Shown piece after piece: positions 25,967-35,166 of a stretch of 64,000 bases of DNA. Under the pieces are notes generated by a model that was not told the DNA's origin, did not search any database, and saw only the letters and a list, made by a program, of their open reading frames with translations. The translations under genes were made by a program, and so were the position numbers. The DNA comes from Streptomyces sp. L-9-10. Lineage in GTDB: Bacteria > Actinomycetota > Actinomycetes > Streptomycetales > Streptomycetaceae. The stretch spans positions 210,208 to 274,207 of the forward strand of contig NZ_PHRF01000064.1 of assembly GCF_004151105.1 (NCBI RefSeq), written 5' to 3'. Position 1 is the first letter of the stretch, and each line of letters opens with the position of its first letter.

Positions 25967-27751
25967 CTATCCTGCCGTGTCCGCCCCGGCGAGGGTCAAC
26001 GCGGTCACCACCAGTCCGATATGGCTGAACGCCTGCGGGTAGTTGCCGAGTTGCCGCCGCGCCACCGGGTCGTACTCCTCCGCCAGCAGCCCGACGTCGT
26101 TGCGCAGGGCGAGGAGCCGCTCGAACAGCTCCGTCGCCTCCTCCGTACGCCCCGTCATATGCAGCGCGTCGACCAGCCAGAACGAGCAGACCAGGAACGT
26201 TCCCTCACCGCCCGGCAGCCCGTCCACCGAGGGCCCCGTCGAGCTGTACCGGCGCAGCAGCCCGCCGTGCCCCAGCTCGGCCCGTACCGCGTCGACCGTG
26301 CCGACGACCCGCGGATCGTCCGGCGGCAGGAAGCCGACCCGGGGGATCAGCAGCGTCGCCGCGTCCAGGTCGGCGGAGCCGTACGACTGCGTGAAGGTGT
26401 TCCGCTCCGGGTCGAAGCCCCGTTCGCACACTTCCCGGTGCACTTCGTCCCGCATCGCGCGCCAGCGCCCGACGTCCCCGCTGAGCGACGGGTTGTCCTC
26501 CAGCGTCCGTACGGCACGGTCGGCGGCGACCCACGCCATCACCTTGGAGTGCACGAAGTGCTGGCGCGGCCCGCGCACCTCCCACAGGCCCTCGTCCGGC
26601 TCGCGCCACTTCGACTCCAGGAAGCCCAGCAGGCTGAGCTGGAGGTTCCAGGCGTGCGGCTGCGCGGGGAGACCCGCCGTCCGCGCCACATTGAGCGAGT
26701 CCATCACCTCGCCGTACACATCCAGCTGGAGCTGGTCGACCGCGTTGTTGCCGGTGCGGACGGGCGCGGAGTTCGCGTACCCCCGCAGCCACGGCAGTTC
26801 GTTCTCCGGCAGCCGCCGCTCACCGCCGAGTCCGTACATGATCTGGAGGTCGGCCGGATCACCCGCGACCGCCCGCAGCAGCCAGTCGCGCCAGGCCGCC
26901 GCCTCCTCCAGATAGCCGACCGACAGCAGCGCCCCCAGGACCAGCGTGGAGTCACGCAGCCAGCAGTAGCGGTAGTCCCAGTTGCGTACGCCGCCCAGCT
27001 CCTCCGGCAGGGAGGTGGTGGGGGCGGCGACGATCCCGCCGGTCGGGCCGTACGTGAGCGCCTTGAGCGTGATCAGGGAGCGCATGACGGCCGTGCGGTG
27101 CGGACCGTGGTAGCTGCACCGCCGCGCCCAGCTCTCCCAGTCCTCCAGACTGCGCGCCAGCGCCACGTGCGGATCGACGCGCGGCGGGCGCGGCTTGTGC
27201 GACGGGTGCCAGGTGAGCACGAACGCCACCTTCTCGCCCGCGCCGACGGTGAACGACGACCGTGTGCTGTAGTGCTGACCCCATGTCTTGACCGAGGGCT
27301 CGCTGCGCAGCCAGACGGAGTCGGGGCCGGCGATCGCCACATGGTGGGCCCCCTCCCGCCGCACCCAGGGCACCACCGAGCCGAAGTCGAAGCGCAGCCG
27401 GATCGTGGCACTCATGTCCACCGAGCCGCTGACACCCTCCACGATCCGCATGATCTCGGGCGCCCTGTCGCGCTGCGGCATGAAATCGGTGACCTTGACC
27501 GTGCCGGTACGGGTCTCCCACACGGATTCCAGCACCAGCGAGTCACCCACGTAGGCGCGCCGCGCACACGTACGCGCACCGGTGGGGGCGAGCCGCCAGT
27601 GGCCGTTCTCCTCGCCACCGAGCAGCGCGGAGAAGCAGGCCGCCGAGTCGAAGCGAGGAAGGCACAGCCAGTCGATGGAGCCGTTCCGGCCGACCAGGGC
27701 GGCGGTCTGGAGATCGCCGATAAGTGCGTAGTCCTCGATGTGTTGGGTCAC
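25967..27751 (-). CDS. Glycoside hydrolase family 15 protein (glucoamylase/trehalase type)
   Basis: A 594-residue cytosolic protein with no signal peptide. The N-terminal beta-sandwich domain starts IEDYALIGDLQTAALVGRNGSIDWLCLPRFDS and the (alpha/alpha)6 barrel follows from about residue 230 (NWDYRYCWLRDSTLVLGAL). The catalytic acid lies in DEGLWEVRG (near 398) and the base in LLAEEYDP (near 565). This bacterial GH15 group includes mycobacterial and streptomycete trehalases as well as glucodextranase-like enzymes, so trehalose hydrolysis is the leading guess. It is co-directional with and 4 bases upstream of the SDR gene. Confidence 0.9.
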   Translation of the reverse strand: MTQHIEDYALIGDLQTAALVGRNGSIDWLCLPRFDSAACFSALLGGEENGHWRLAPTGARTCARRAYVGDSLVLESVWETRTGTVKVTDFMPQRDRAPEIMRIVEGVSGSVDMSATIRLRFDFGSVVPWVRREGAHHVAIAGPDSVWLRSEPSVKTWGQHYSTRSSFTVGAGEKVAFVLTWHPSHKPRPPRVDPHVALARSLEDWESWARRCSYHGPHRTAVMRSLITLKALTYGPTGGIVAAPTTSLPEELGGVRNWDYRYCWLRDSTLVLGALLSVGYLEEAAAWRDWLLRAVAGDPADLQIMYGLGGERRLPENELPWLRGYANSAPVRTGNNAVDQLQLDVYGEVMDSLNVARTAGLPAQPHAWNLQLSLLGFLESKWREPDEGLWEVRGPRQHFVHSKVMAWVAADRAVRTLEDNPSLSGDVGRWRAMRDEVHREVCERGFDPERNTFTQSYGSADLDAATLLIPRVGFLPPDDPRVVGTVDAVRAELGHGGLLRRYSSTGPSVDGLPGGEGTFLVCSFWLVDALHMTGRTEEATELFERLLALRNDVGLLAEEYDPVARRQLGNYPQAFSHIGLVVTALTLAGADTAG

Positions 27752-27793
27752 GCCAGGGCTGTTCCCGTACCGCGCGGGCGTTAAGCAGCGGTG

Positions 27794-28597
27794 TCAGACG
27801 GCCGCGGGTTCCTGCGCGGATTCCGCGTCGGCGGCGCTCCGCTCGGCCTTCGCCGCCGCGCGGTCGCGGAGCTCACGCCGTACGAGAATGACCCAGCCGA
27901 CGGGGACGGCGGCCACGAACAGCCACCACTGCACCGCGTACGCCATATGGGGCCCGATCGAGCTGTCGTCGGGGTTCGGGATCTGCTCGGGGCTGCCGCC
28001 GGCCGGTACGGGGGAGATCTGTTCGACGTAGCCGCCGAGGACGGTACGGCCCAGCTGTTCCCGCTGCTGCGCGCTGCTGATCAGCATGACCTGGCGGGGC
28101 GGAAGATCCCGCAGGTCCTTGATCCCGCTGCTCGCCGACGTCTCGTCCGCCTTCAGCCGGCCGGTGATGGTGACCTCGCCCTTGGGCGCCGCCGGGATGT
28201 CGGGGAAGGCCCGCTGGTCGTCGCCGAAGGGGATCCAGCCGCGGTTCACGATGACCGCGCGGCCGTCCTTCAGGACGAACGGGGTCAGCACGTGGAAGCC
28301 GACCCGGTCGTCGATGGAGGTCCTGCGGCGTACGACGACCTCGTGCGCGGGGTCGAACGTGCCGGTGGCGGTGACACGGCGCCAGTAGTCGGAGCGCGGG
28401 ACGGTGTGCCCGGGGGCCGTCAGATCGGTGACCGGGACGGGCTTCGCGTCGAGGTTGCCCGAGATCAGGGCGTTCTGGGCGACCTTGTGCTCATGGCGGT
28501 GGTACTGCCAGAAGCCCAGCTCGATCATCGCGGGGATGAGGGCGAGGGCGAGGAGGGTGAGGATCACCCACTGCCGGGACAACAGGAAGCGGTACAC
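27794..28597 (-). CDS. SURF1 family protein (cytochrome oxidase assembly)
   Basis: A 267-residue protein with one TM at each end, as in SURF1/Shy1: residues 8-30 (WVILTLLALALIPAMIELGFWQYHRHEHK) and 225-245 (YAVQWWLFVAAVPVGWVILVRRELR). Between them are the family blocks DYWRRVTATGTFDP, DRVGFHVLTPFVL and VIVNRGWIPFG. It helps assemble the haem aa3 oxidase in the membrane. GTG 28597 is used; GAAGG sits very close upstream, so the true start could differ slightly. The C-terminal tail is Ala/Glu-rich. Confidence 0.88.
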   Translation of the reverse strand: MYRFLLSRQWVILTLLALALIPAMIELGFWQYHRHEHKVAQNALISGNLDAKPVPVTDLTAPGHTVPRSDYWRRVTATGTFDPAHEVVVRRRTSIDDRVGFHVLTPFVLKDGRAVIVNRGWIPFGDDQRAFPDIPAAPKGEVTITGRLKADETSASSGIKDLRDLPPRQVMLISSAQQREQLGRTVLGGYVEQISPVPAGGSPEQIPNPDDSSIGPHMAYAVQWWLFVAAVPVGWVILVRRELRDRAAAKAERSAADAESAQEPAAV

Positions 28598-28665
28598 GCC
28601 TTCGACGTTACCCGGCGGGCGCCCGGCGGATCCGACGGGGGGTGGGTGTGCGCCGCCGCGCACTG

Positions 28666-29742
28666 TCACCCGTCCGAGGCCGTGGAAGCGGGGACGGAAG
28701 TGGACGAGGGGATGGACGGGACGGGCGAGGCGGGCGCCGGGACGGAGACGGCGGGCGCCGGGACGGGGGAGGAGGGCGCCGGGGTCACATCCCGCAGCAG
28801 CTGGGTGAACGCGGCCTCGTCGATGACCGGCGTTCCGTACGACGTGGCCTTGACCGTCTTGGACGTCGAGGACCCCGGGTCGTTGGTCACCAGCAGGCTG
28901 GTCAGCCGGGACACGCTCGTCGCGACATGCAGCCCCGCCTCCACGGCCCGGTCCTCCAGCAGCTCGCGGTCGACGGAGGTGTCCCCGGAGAACGCCACCC
29001 GCATCCCCTGCACCAGCGGCTCGCCCGGCACGTACCGGCCCGGGTTCGGATACGGGCACGGGGGCCGCTTGCGCGAGGGCCGCCAGCTCGTCTGCCGGTA
29101 CGAGGACTGATAGCCGACCCGGGGCAGCGCCGGGGTGTCCGACCACTCGGTGAGCGGCCGGCACTCCAGCAGCGGCAGCCGTACGCCGTCCCTGGCGGCC
29201 GCGTGCAGACTCGGGCGGAACGCCTCGGCCAGCACGCGCGCGTCGTCCAGTGCGTGGTGCGCGCGCTGCTGTACGACACCGAAGTGCGCGGCGAGCGACT
29301 CCAGCTTGTGATTGGGCAGCGGCAGGGCCAGCTCCTTGGAGAGCGCGATGGTGCACAGCCGCTGCCGGGTGGGCGCGGTCCGCTCCGCGCGCGCGTACTC
29401 CCGGGCGATCATCGACCAGTCGAAGATCGCGTTGTGCGCCACGAGCACCCGCCCGTCGAGCCGTGCGGCCAGCTCACCGGCGATCTCGGGAAAGAGCGGG
29501 GCGCTCTCCAGGACGTCGGTCGTCAGTCCATGGATCCACACGGGCCCCGGGTCCCGCTCCGGGTTGACGAGCGTGTACCAGTGGTCCTCGACATTGCCCC
29601 GGGCGTCCAGGCGGTAGACGGCTGCGGACACTATCCGGTCGTCGCGGGCGAGTCCGGTGGTCTCGACGTCGACGACCGCGTACCCGTCGGGGTAGGCGGC
29701 CGGCCATGTCGCTGCGGTCGTGTGGTCGTCGAGCATGGTCAC
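28666..29742 (-). CDS. DEDDh 3'-5' exonuclease with BRCT domain
   Basis: A 358-residue protein. The exonuclease domain (about 20-185) has ExoI VVDVETTGL, ExoII HNAIFDW and ExoIII HHALDDARV, i.e. the DnaQ-type DEDDh catalytic set. Residues about 240-315 form a BRCT-like domain (GEPLVQGMRVAFSGDTSVDRELLEDRAVEAGLHVATSVSRLTSLLVTND) as found at the end of DNA ligase A. The last 40 residues are a Pro/Ala/Ser/Val low-complexity tail. It likely acts in DNA repair or proofreading. ATG 29742 or ATG 29736 could be the start. Confidence 0.87.
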   Translation of the reverse strand: MTMLDDHTTAATWPAAYPDGYAVVDVETTGLARDDRIVSAAVYRLDARGNVEDHWYTLVNPERDPGPVWIHGLTTDVLESAPLFPEIAGELAARLDGRVLVAHNAIFDWSMIAREYARAERTAPTRQRLCTIALSKELALPLPNHKLESLAAHFGVVQQRAHHALDDARVLAEAFRPSLHAAARDGVRLPLLECRPLTEWSDTPALPRVGYQSSYRQTSWRPSRKRPPCPYPNPGRYVPGEPLVQGMRVAFSGDTSVDRELLEDRAVEAGLHVATSVSRLTSLLVTNDPGSSTSKTVKATSYGTPVIDEAAFTQLLRDVTPAPSSPVPAPAVSVPAPASPVPSIPSSTSVPASTASDG

Positions 29743-30138
29743 AGAGAATACGGGCCGCGACTGACACTCCCACAGCCCGGTAGGCCAGGACCGGCCACGG
29801 CCGGGGTCCGGGCCGTCGCTCCGTCAAGGCCCTTACGGCGATGGGGGTCTCACGCCGGATGATCCGGCCGGGAGCGGGAAGGCGCCGTCACGAAGTCCGC
29901 GTACCGCGGTGCCACGCCGCGCTCCGCCGCCTCGGGACGCGGCCCGACCCGGTCCGTACCGCCGGGACGTGCCATCACAACGTCCGTGCTCACCGGGCCC
30001 GTTCCGCCCTCCCCGAACCCCGGCCGCGCCCTCCGGCCTTCCCGCCGGGCGTACGGACGCGGGCCGCCCCGGAGGACGGCCCGCGCTCGGTACGGCGTTA
30101 CGGTGATCGGTGCTCAGGGCACCGGGTGCACCCAGCGG
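29743..30138. other. Gene-free spacer with terminator hairpin
   Basis: No gene is supported. A perfect 9-bp stem, CGCGGGCCG (30058-30066) with CGGCCCGCG (30077-30085), lies 54 bases past the subtilase stop and should end that minus-strand transcript. The rest (29760-30050) is GC-rich and includes the upstream region of the exonuclease gene, without a clear promoter. Confidence 0.6.
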
Positions 30139-31689
30139 TTACTTGCTCACCGCCGCCAGGGCGTCGACAAGACCCGCCCCGTAGAAGCCGTTGTAGCGCT
30201 TGCCGCCCTCGCAGACGGCGTCGACCTCTCCGTCACCGTCGATGTCGTACGGCGTCGGGCAGGCGGTGTCATCGGCCTGGAGCGACAGGAGCGTCTTGAT
30301 CACCAGCGGCGAGGCGTACGGGTGGGTCGACTTCAGCAGCGCCGCGACGCCCGCGACATGCGGGGAGGCCATCGACGTACCGGCCATGTAGCCGTACTGC
30401 CCGCCCGGCAGCGGGCCGAGGATCAGGCCGCTGACGGCCGGCGGGGCCGGGGTCTGGTACCTCGTGGAGTCGCCGCCCGGGGCCGCGATGTCGACGACAC
30501 CGAGACCGTAGTTGGAGAACGAGGACTTCAGACCCTTGGCGCCGGTGGACGCGACGGTCACCACACCCGGCAGCTGGGTGGGGATGTCGAGGCACTCGGA
30601 CGGGTCGATGACCCGGTCGCCCGGAGTGGTGTCGTTCGGGCTGGACGGGTCGGTGATCGAGTCGGACGCGAGATCGTAGTTCTCGTTGCCCGCCGCGGCG
30701 ACGTTGACCGCGCCCTTCTTCTCCGCGTACCGGGTGGCCCGCGAGACCGCCTCGACCAGAGCCTTCTGGTCCGGGTCGTTCTTGCAGTTGAAGTACCACG
30801 GGTCGGTGTAATAGCTGTTGTTCGTCACGTCGACGCCGTGCTCGGCGGCCCAGACGAAGCCGCAGACGACGGCCTCGGTGTAGAAGAACCCGGCCGGCGT
30901 GGACACCTTGATGCCGGAGACCTTCACGCCCGGCGCGACACCGGTGACGCCGACGCCGTTCTTGGCCGCGGCTATCTCACCGGCGACATGCGTGCCGTGC
31001 GGGCTCTCGCCCGTACCCGGCCGCCAGGCGCCGTCGGTCGTGTCCGGCTTGCCGCCGACACAGTTGACCGAGGCCGCGCGGTCGAAGTTCGGCGCGATGT
31101 CCGGGTGGGTGTCGTCGACACCCGTGTCGATGACGGCGACAGTGACGTTCCTGCTGCCGAGCGACTTCTCGTGTGCCTTGTCCGCCTTGATGGCGGGCAG
31201 GTCCCACTGCAACGGCTCCAGCGGGTCCTGGTCGGCGGCCTTGTTCGCCGCGGCCTTCGCCGTGGCGGCGGCGACCTCCTCGTCGGACAGCACCTTCGGG
31301 GCGCCGATGTCCGTCGTGGACTGCGCGGCCATCGGCGCGGTGCGGGTGGCACCGGCCGAGTCGACGCCCCTGACCTTGCGGACGGTCCTCGCGAACTCGG
31401 GGTTCTGCGAGGTGACGACTATGACGCCTATCTGGTCATAGGAGGTCACGATCGCGCCGCCCGCCTTGGCGATCGCCTTCTTGACCGACGAGACCGTGGA
31501 ACGTCCGCCGCTGGTGTTGACGACGTACGACAGCTTCGGGCCGTCCGTCGCGACCGCGGCGGCGGGGACACTGCCCGCCGCCGTCGCGGCCGTGGCCGTA
31601 CCGGTCGGCAGGAAGCCGAGCGAGACGGTGAGCGCCAGACCTGCGGGCAGAGCGAGCATGCGCCGCCGTCTGGATCTCAGATGAGTCAT
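30139..31689 (-). CDS. Secreted S8 family serine peptidase (subtilase)
   Basis: A 516-residue secreted protease. The Sec signal has an RSRRRR n-region and leads to a TATAATA cleavage area near residue 36. A propeptide with an inhibitor-I9-like fold follows (LSYVVNTSGGRSTVSSVKKAIAKAGGAIVTSYDQIGVIVV). The catalytic domain has Asp in VAVIDTGVDD (near 189), His in SPHGTHVAG (near 233) and Ser in GTSMASPHVAG (near 438), with NNSYYTD and the oxyanion AAAGNENYD. It ends soon after the catalytic domain, with no cell-wall anchor. It is divergent from the DUF485-actP operon. Confidence 0.94.
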   Translation of the reverse strand: MTHLRSRRRRMLALPAGLALTVSLGFLPTGTATAATAAGSVPAAAVATDGPKLSYVVNTSGGRSTVSSVKKAIAKAGGAIVTSYDQIGVIVVTSQNPEFARTVRKVRGVDSAGATRTAPMAAQSTTDIGAPKVLSDEEVAAATAKAAANKAADQDPLEPLQWDLPAIKADKAHEKSLGSRNVTVAVIDTGVDDTHPDIAPNFDRAASVNCVGGKPDTTDGAWRPGTGESPHGTHVAGEIAAAKNGVGVTGVAPGVKVSGIKVSTPAGFFYTEAVVCGFVWAAEHGVDVTNNSYYTDPWYFNCKNDPDQKALVEAVSRATRYAEKKGAVNVAAAGNENYDLASDSITDPSSPNDTTPGDRVIDPSECLDIPTQLPGVVTVASTGAKGLKSSFSNYGLGVVDIAAPGGDSTRYQTPAPPAVSGLILGPLPGGQYGYMAGTSMASPHVAGVAALLKSTHPYASPLVIKTLLSLQADDTACPTPYDIDGDGEVDAVCEGGKRYNGFYGAGLVDALAAVSK

Positions 31690-31953
31690 GGGTTCTCCAC
31701 ATCATCCGTGAAAGAACCGTCCGCACGCAGGCGTGCGCGTGGACGGGTACATGACCAGTGAAGTTATCGCTGATGATCCCCGGCCATCAATCACTTCCCG
31801 AATCATTTTTGGAAGAAACTGGAAGAAAAAGCCCGGTGTTGAACCGCGTCGCCATGCCCTCCGTGCCGTTGTCAGGGGGACCAGCACATCCGCACCCCCT
31901 GTGAGGTTTCCCTGATGCCCCACCCCACCGCACCCGCGTCACGAGGAGATTCC
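31690..31953. promoter_or_regulatory. Divergent control region of subtilase and DUF485-actP
   Basis: Spacer of about 260 bases with an unusually A/T-rich core (31755-31850) for this genome. In the subtilase leader an inverted repeat pairs CCGTCC (31717-31722) with GGACGG (31741-31746) around an inner GCACGC/GCGTGC stem. Promoters for both directions must lie here, but I cannot fix their boxes. Confidence 0.5.
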
Positions 31954-32349
31954 GTGGCTTCCGATGCACCGCCGCCCCAGGGCGGTACGGACACCAGCCC
32001 CGCCCAGTCAACGCCGGACCGGCCCACGACGGCGCAGCCCACGACGGCGCAGTTCGTCGAGGTGCAGGAGAGCGCGGAATTCGGCGAACTGCGCCGTACG
32101 TACCGCTCCTTCGCCTTCCCGCTGACCGTCGCCTTCATCGCCTGGTACCTGCTGTACGTCCTGCTGTCCAACTACGCGGGCGGCTTCATGGGCACCAAGG
32201 TCGTCGGCAACATCAACGTGGCCCTGGTCCTCGGCCTCGCGCAGTTCGTCACCACCTTCCTCATCGCCTGGTTCTACGCGCGGCACGCGTCGCGCAAGCT
32301 CGACCCGAAGGCGGACGTCATCAAGTCGCGCATGGAGGCCGACGCATGA
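31954..32349 (+). CDS. DUF485 membrane protein, acetate-symporter partner
   Basis: A 131-residue protein. A 40-residue Pro/Thr/Gln-rich cytoplasmic N-terminus is followed by the DUF485 core: SAEFGELRRTYRSFAFPLTVAFIAWYLLYVLLSNYAGGFMGTKV and INVALVLGLAQFVTTFLIAWFYARHASRKLDP, two TM helices. This is the YjcH-type partner of ActP-like Na+/solute symporters. GTG 31954 is chosen because GAGGAG lies 5 bases before it; ATG 31915 is in frame. The stop overlaps the actP start (ATGA). Confidence 0.9.
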   Translation: MASDAPPPQGGTDTSPAQSTPDRPTTAQPTTAQFVEVQESAEFGELRRTYRSFAFPLTVAFIAWYLLYVLLSNYAGGFMGTKVVGNINVALVLGLAQFVTTFLIAWFYARHASRKLDPKADVIKSRMEADA

Positions 32350-33998
32350 GCCAGTCGCTCCCCCTCATGAGTCACCCGGTCCAGCAGCAGCTCGCCGCCG
32401 CCACGGACGCCAGCGAGCACCGGCCGCTGATCATCACCCTCTTCGGCCTCTTCGTCGTGGCGACGCTCGTCATCACCGTCTGGGCCGGCCGCCAGACCAA
32501 GAGCGCCTCCGACTTCTACGCGGGCGGCCGCCAGTTCACCGGCTTCCAGAACGGTCTCGCGGTCTCCGGCGACTACATGTCCGCCGCGTCCTTCCTCGGT
32601 ATCGCCGGCGCCATCGCGCTCTTCGGATACGACGGCTTCCTCTACTCCATCGGATTCCTGGTCGCCTGGCTGGTCGCGCTGCTGCTCGTCGCCGAGCCGC
32701 TGCGCAACTCCGGCCGGTACACGATGGGAGACGTCCTCGCGTACCGCATGCGCCAGCGGCCGGTCCGTACCGCCGCGGGCACCTCCACCATCGTGGTCTC
32801 GATCTTCTACCTGCTGGCGCAGATGGCCGGCGCGGGCGTGCTGGTCTCCCTGCTGCTCGGGATCACCAGCGACGCCGGGAAGATCGCCATCGTGGCGCTG
32901 GTCGGCCTGCTGATGATCGTGTACGTCACGATCGGCGGGATGAAGGGCACCACCTGGGTCCAGATGGTGAAGGCCGTGCTGCTCATCGCGGGCACCCTGC
33001 TGATCACCTTCCTGATCCTGTGGAAGTTCAACTTCAACCTCTCCGACCTGCTGGGCACGGCGGCGAGCAACAGCGGCAAGGGCGCGGCCTTCCTGGAGCC
33101 CGGTCTGAAGTACGGCGCCACCGAGACCTCCAAGCTGGACTTCATCTCGCTGGGCATCGCGCTCGTCCTCGGTACGGCGGGGCTGCCGCACATCCTGATC
33201 CGCTTCTACACGGTGCCGACCGCCAAGGCCGCCCGCAAGTCGGTCATCTGGGCCATCGGCATCATCGGCGCCTTCTATCTGATGACCATCGTGCTCGGCT
33301 TCGGCGCGGCCGCCCTGCTCAAGCCCGGCGACATCATCGCCTCCAACAAGGCGGGCAATACGGCGGCGCCGCTGGCCGCCCTGGAGATCGGCGGCGGCGC
33401 CGACTCCACCGGGGGCGCGATCCTGCTCGCCGTGATCTCCGCGGTCGCCTTCGCCACCATCCTCGCGGTCGTCGCGGGACTGACCCTGGCGTCCTCGTCG
33501 TCGTTCGCGCACGACATCTACGCCAACGTCATCCGCAAGGGGGAGGCGACCGAGAAGGAGGAGGTCCGCGCGGCCCGCTGGGCGACCGTCGCCATCGGCA
33601 TCGTCTCGATCGCGCTCGGCGCCCTCGCCCGCGATCTGAACGTGGCCGGGCTGGTGGCGCTCGCCTTCGCGGTCGCCGCCTCGGCCAATCTGCCGACGAT
33701 CCTCTACAGCCTGTTCTGGAAGCGGTTCACCACCCAGGGCGCCCTGTGGTCGATCTACGGCGGTCTGGCCTCGTCCGTACTGCTGGTGCTGTTCTCACCG
33801 GTCGTCTCCGGCAAGCCGACCTCGATGTTCCCCGGTGTCGACTTCCACTTCTTCCCGCTGGAGAACCCGGGGCTGATCTCGATCCCGCTGGGCTTCCTGC
33901 TCGGCTGGCTGGGCACCGTGCTGTCGAAGGAGGAGCCGGACAAGGGCAAGTACGCCGAGCTGGAGGTCAAGTCCCTGACCGGCACGGCGGCGCACTGA
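32346..33998 (+). CDS. actP: Cation/acetate symporter ActP-like (SSS family)
   Basis: Sodium:solute symporter of 550 residues with about 13 TM helices. Family marks: SASDFYAGGRQFTGFQNGLAVSGDYMSAASFLG near residue 50, GRYTMGDVLAYRMRQRPVR near 120, GTAGLPHILIRFYTVPTAKAARKS near 275 and the Na+-site region SSSSFAHDIYANVIRKG near 385. ActP-type carriers import acetate, glycolate or pyruvate-like monocarboxylates. It is translationally coupled to the DUF485 gene and followed by a terminator. Confidence 0.9.
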   Translation: MSQSLPLMSHPVQQQLAAATDASEHRPLIITLFGLFVVATLVITVWAGRQTKSASDFYAGGRQFTGFQNGLAVSGDYMSAASFLGIAGAIALFGYDGFLYSIGFLVAWLVALLLVAEPLRNSGRYTMGDVLAYRMRQRPVRTAAGTSTIVVSIFYLLAQMAGAGVLVSLLLGITSDAGKIAIVALVGLLMIVYVTIGGMKGTTWVQMVKAVLLIAGTLLITFLILWKFNFNLSDLLGTAASNSGKGAAFLEPGLKYGATETSKLDFISLGIALVLGTAGLPHILIRFYTVPTAKAARKSVIWAIGIIGAFYLMTIVLGFGAAALLKPGDIIASNKAGNTAAPLAALEIGGGADSTGGAILLAVISAVAFATILAVVAGLTLASSSSFAHDIYANVIRKGEATEKEEVRAARWATVAIGIVSIALGALARDLNVAGLVALAFAVAASANLPTILYSLFWKRFTTQGALWSIYGGLASSVLLVLFSPVVSGKPTSMFPGVDFHFFPLENPGLISIPLGFLLGWLGTVLSKEEPDKGKYAELEVKSLTGTAAH

Positions 33999-34026
33999 CC
34001 TCGCACCGACCTCCGAGAGCACAGCG

Positions 34027-34051
34027 GATTCTGTACACGGTATACAGAATC
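34027..34051. promoter_or_regulatory. Long near-perfect palindrome downstream of actP
   Basis: GATTCTGTA (34027-34035) and TACAGAATC (34043-34051) are exact inverse complements; across the full 25 bases, 11 of 12 pairs match around a central G at 34039. It is AT-rich compared with its surroundings, which is typical of a regulator operator (GntR-like TGTATACA core) rather than a Streptomyces terminator. It sits between the actP stop and the terminator hairpin, about 125 bases before moaA. Confidence 0.6.
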
Positions 34052-34053
34052 GC

Positions 34054-34083
34054 GGCCGCATCGTAGAGTCCTACGATGCGGCC
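34054..34083 (+). terminator. Perfect 13-bp hairpin after actP
   Basis: GGCCGCATCGTAG (34054-34066) and CTACGATGCGGCC (34071-34083) form a perfect stem with loop AGTC. Position 56 bases past actP fits factor-independent termination before moaA. Confidence 0.8.
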
Positions 34084-34173
34084 TTGCCGCTCCTCGTGAC
34101 ATACGGGCCCTGGCGATGTCAGTCGTCTGACGTAGGCTCAACGTGTCGGAACCGAACAGGGAGGTGGCCCGGA

Positions 34174-35166
34174 GTGCTTGTCGACACCTTTGGTCGCATC
34201 GCCACTGACCTGCGCGTCTCGCTCACGGACCGGTGCAATCTCAGGTGTACGTACTGCATGCCGGAAGAGGGCCTTCAGTGGCTCACCAAATCGGATCTGC
34301 TCAGCGACGACGAGATCGTCCGGCTGGTCCGTATCGCCGTGACGCTCCTGGGAATCACGGAAGTCCGCTTCACCGGCGGTGAACCGCTGCTCAGGCCCGG
34401 TCTCGTCGGGATCGTCGAGCGCTGCGCGGCGCTGGAGCCGCGCCCGCGGATGTCCCTGACCACCAATGGAATCGGGCTCAAGCGGACGGCCGCCGCGCTG
34501 CGGGCGGCCGGTCTCGACCGGGTCAATGTCTCGCTCGACACGCTGCGCCCCGACGTCTTCAAGGCCCTCACCCGCCGTGACCGGCACCAGGACGTGCTGG
34601 ACGGTCTGCGCGCGGCCCACGATGCGGGGCTGACCCCGGTCAAGGTCAACACCGTCCTGATGCCGGGGCTGAACGGCGACGAGGCCCCCGATCTGCTGGC
34701 CTGGGCCGTGGAGCACGGCTACGAGCTGCGCTTCATCGAGCAGATGCCGCTCGACGCCCAGCACGGCTGGAAGCGCGACGGCATGATAACGGCCAGTGAC
34801 ATCCTCGCATCGCTGCGCACACGCTTCGCGCTCACCGAGGAGGACGACTCCCTGCGGGGCACGGCGCCCGCCGAGCGCTGGGTGGTGGACGGCGGCACGC
34901 ACCGCGTGGGCGTGATCGCGTCCGTCACCCGCCCGTTCTGCCAGTCCTGCGACCGCACGCGGCTGACCGCCGACGGACAGATCCGTACCTGCCTGTTCGC
35001 CCAGGAGGAGACGGACCTGCGGGGCGCGCTGCGCTCCGACGCGCCCGACGAGGAGATCGCCGCGCTCTGGAAGACGGCGATGTGGGGCAAGAAGGCCGGC
35101 TCCGGTCTGGATGACCCGGCGGCGTTCCTCCAGCCCGACCGGCCGATGTCAGCGATCGGTGGCTGA
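34174..35166 (+). CDS. moaA: GTP 3',8-cyclase MoaA (molybdenum cofactor biosynthesis)
   Basis: Radical SAM enzyme of 330 residues that converts GTP to 3',8-cyclo-GTP, the first step to Moco. It has the N-terminal cluster motif CNLRCTYC (near 22), SAM/GTP elements FTGGEPLL, SLTTNG and NVSLDTL, and the C-terminal second cluster motif CQSCDRTRLTADGQIRTC (near 253). The C-terminus ends in the conserved GG. GTG 34174 with GGGAGG about 9 bases upstream is used. A small palindrome GTCAG-TCGT-CTGAC and a TAGGCT -10 box lie just upstream. Confidence 0.95.
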   Translation: MLVDTFGRIATDLRVSLTDRCNLRCTYCMPEEGLQWLTKSDLLSDDEIVRLVRIAVTLLGITEVRFTGGEPLLRPGLVGIVERCAALEPRPRMSLTTNGIGLKRTAAALRAAGLDRVNVSLDTLRPDVFKALTRRDRHQDVLDGLRAAHDAGLTPVKVNTVLMPGLNGDEAPDLLAWAVEHGYELRFIEQMPLDAQHGWKRDGMITASDILASLRTRFALTEEDDSLRGTAPAERWVVDGGTHRVGVIASVTRPFCQSCDRTRLTADGQIRTCLFAQEETDLRGALRSDAPDEEIAALWKTAMWGKKAGSGLDDPAAFLQPDRPMSAIGG

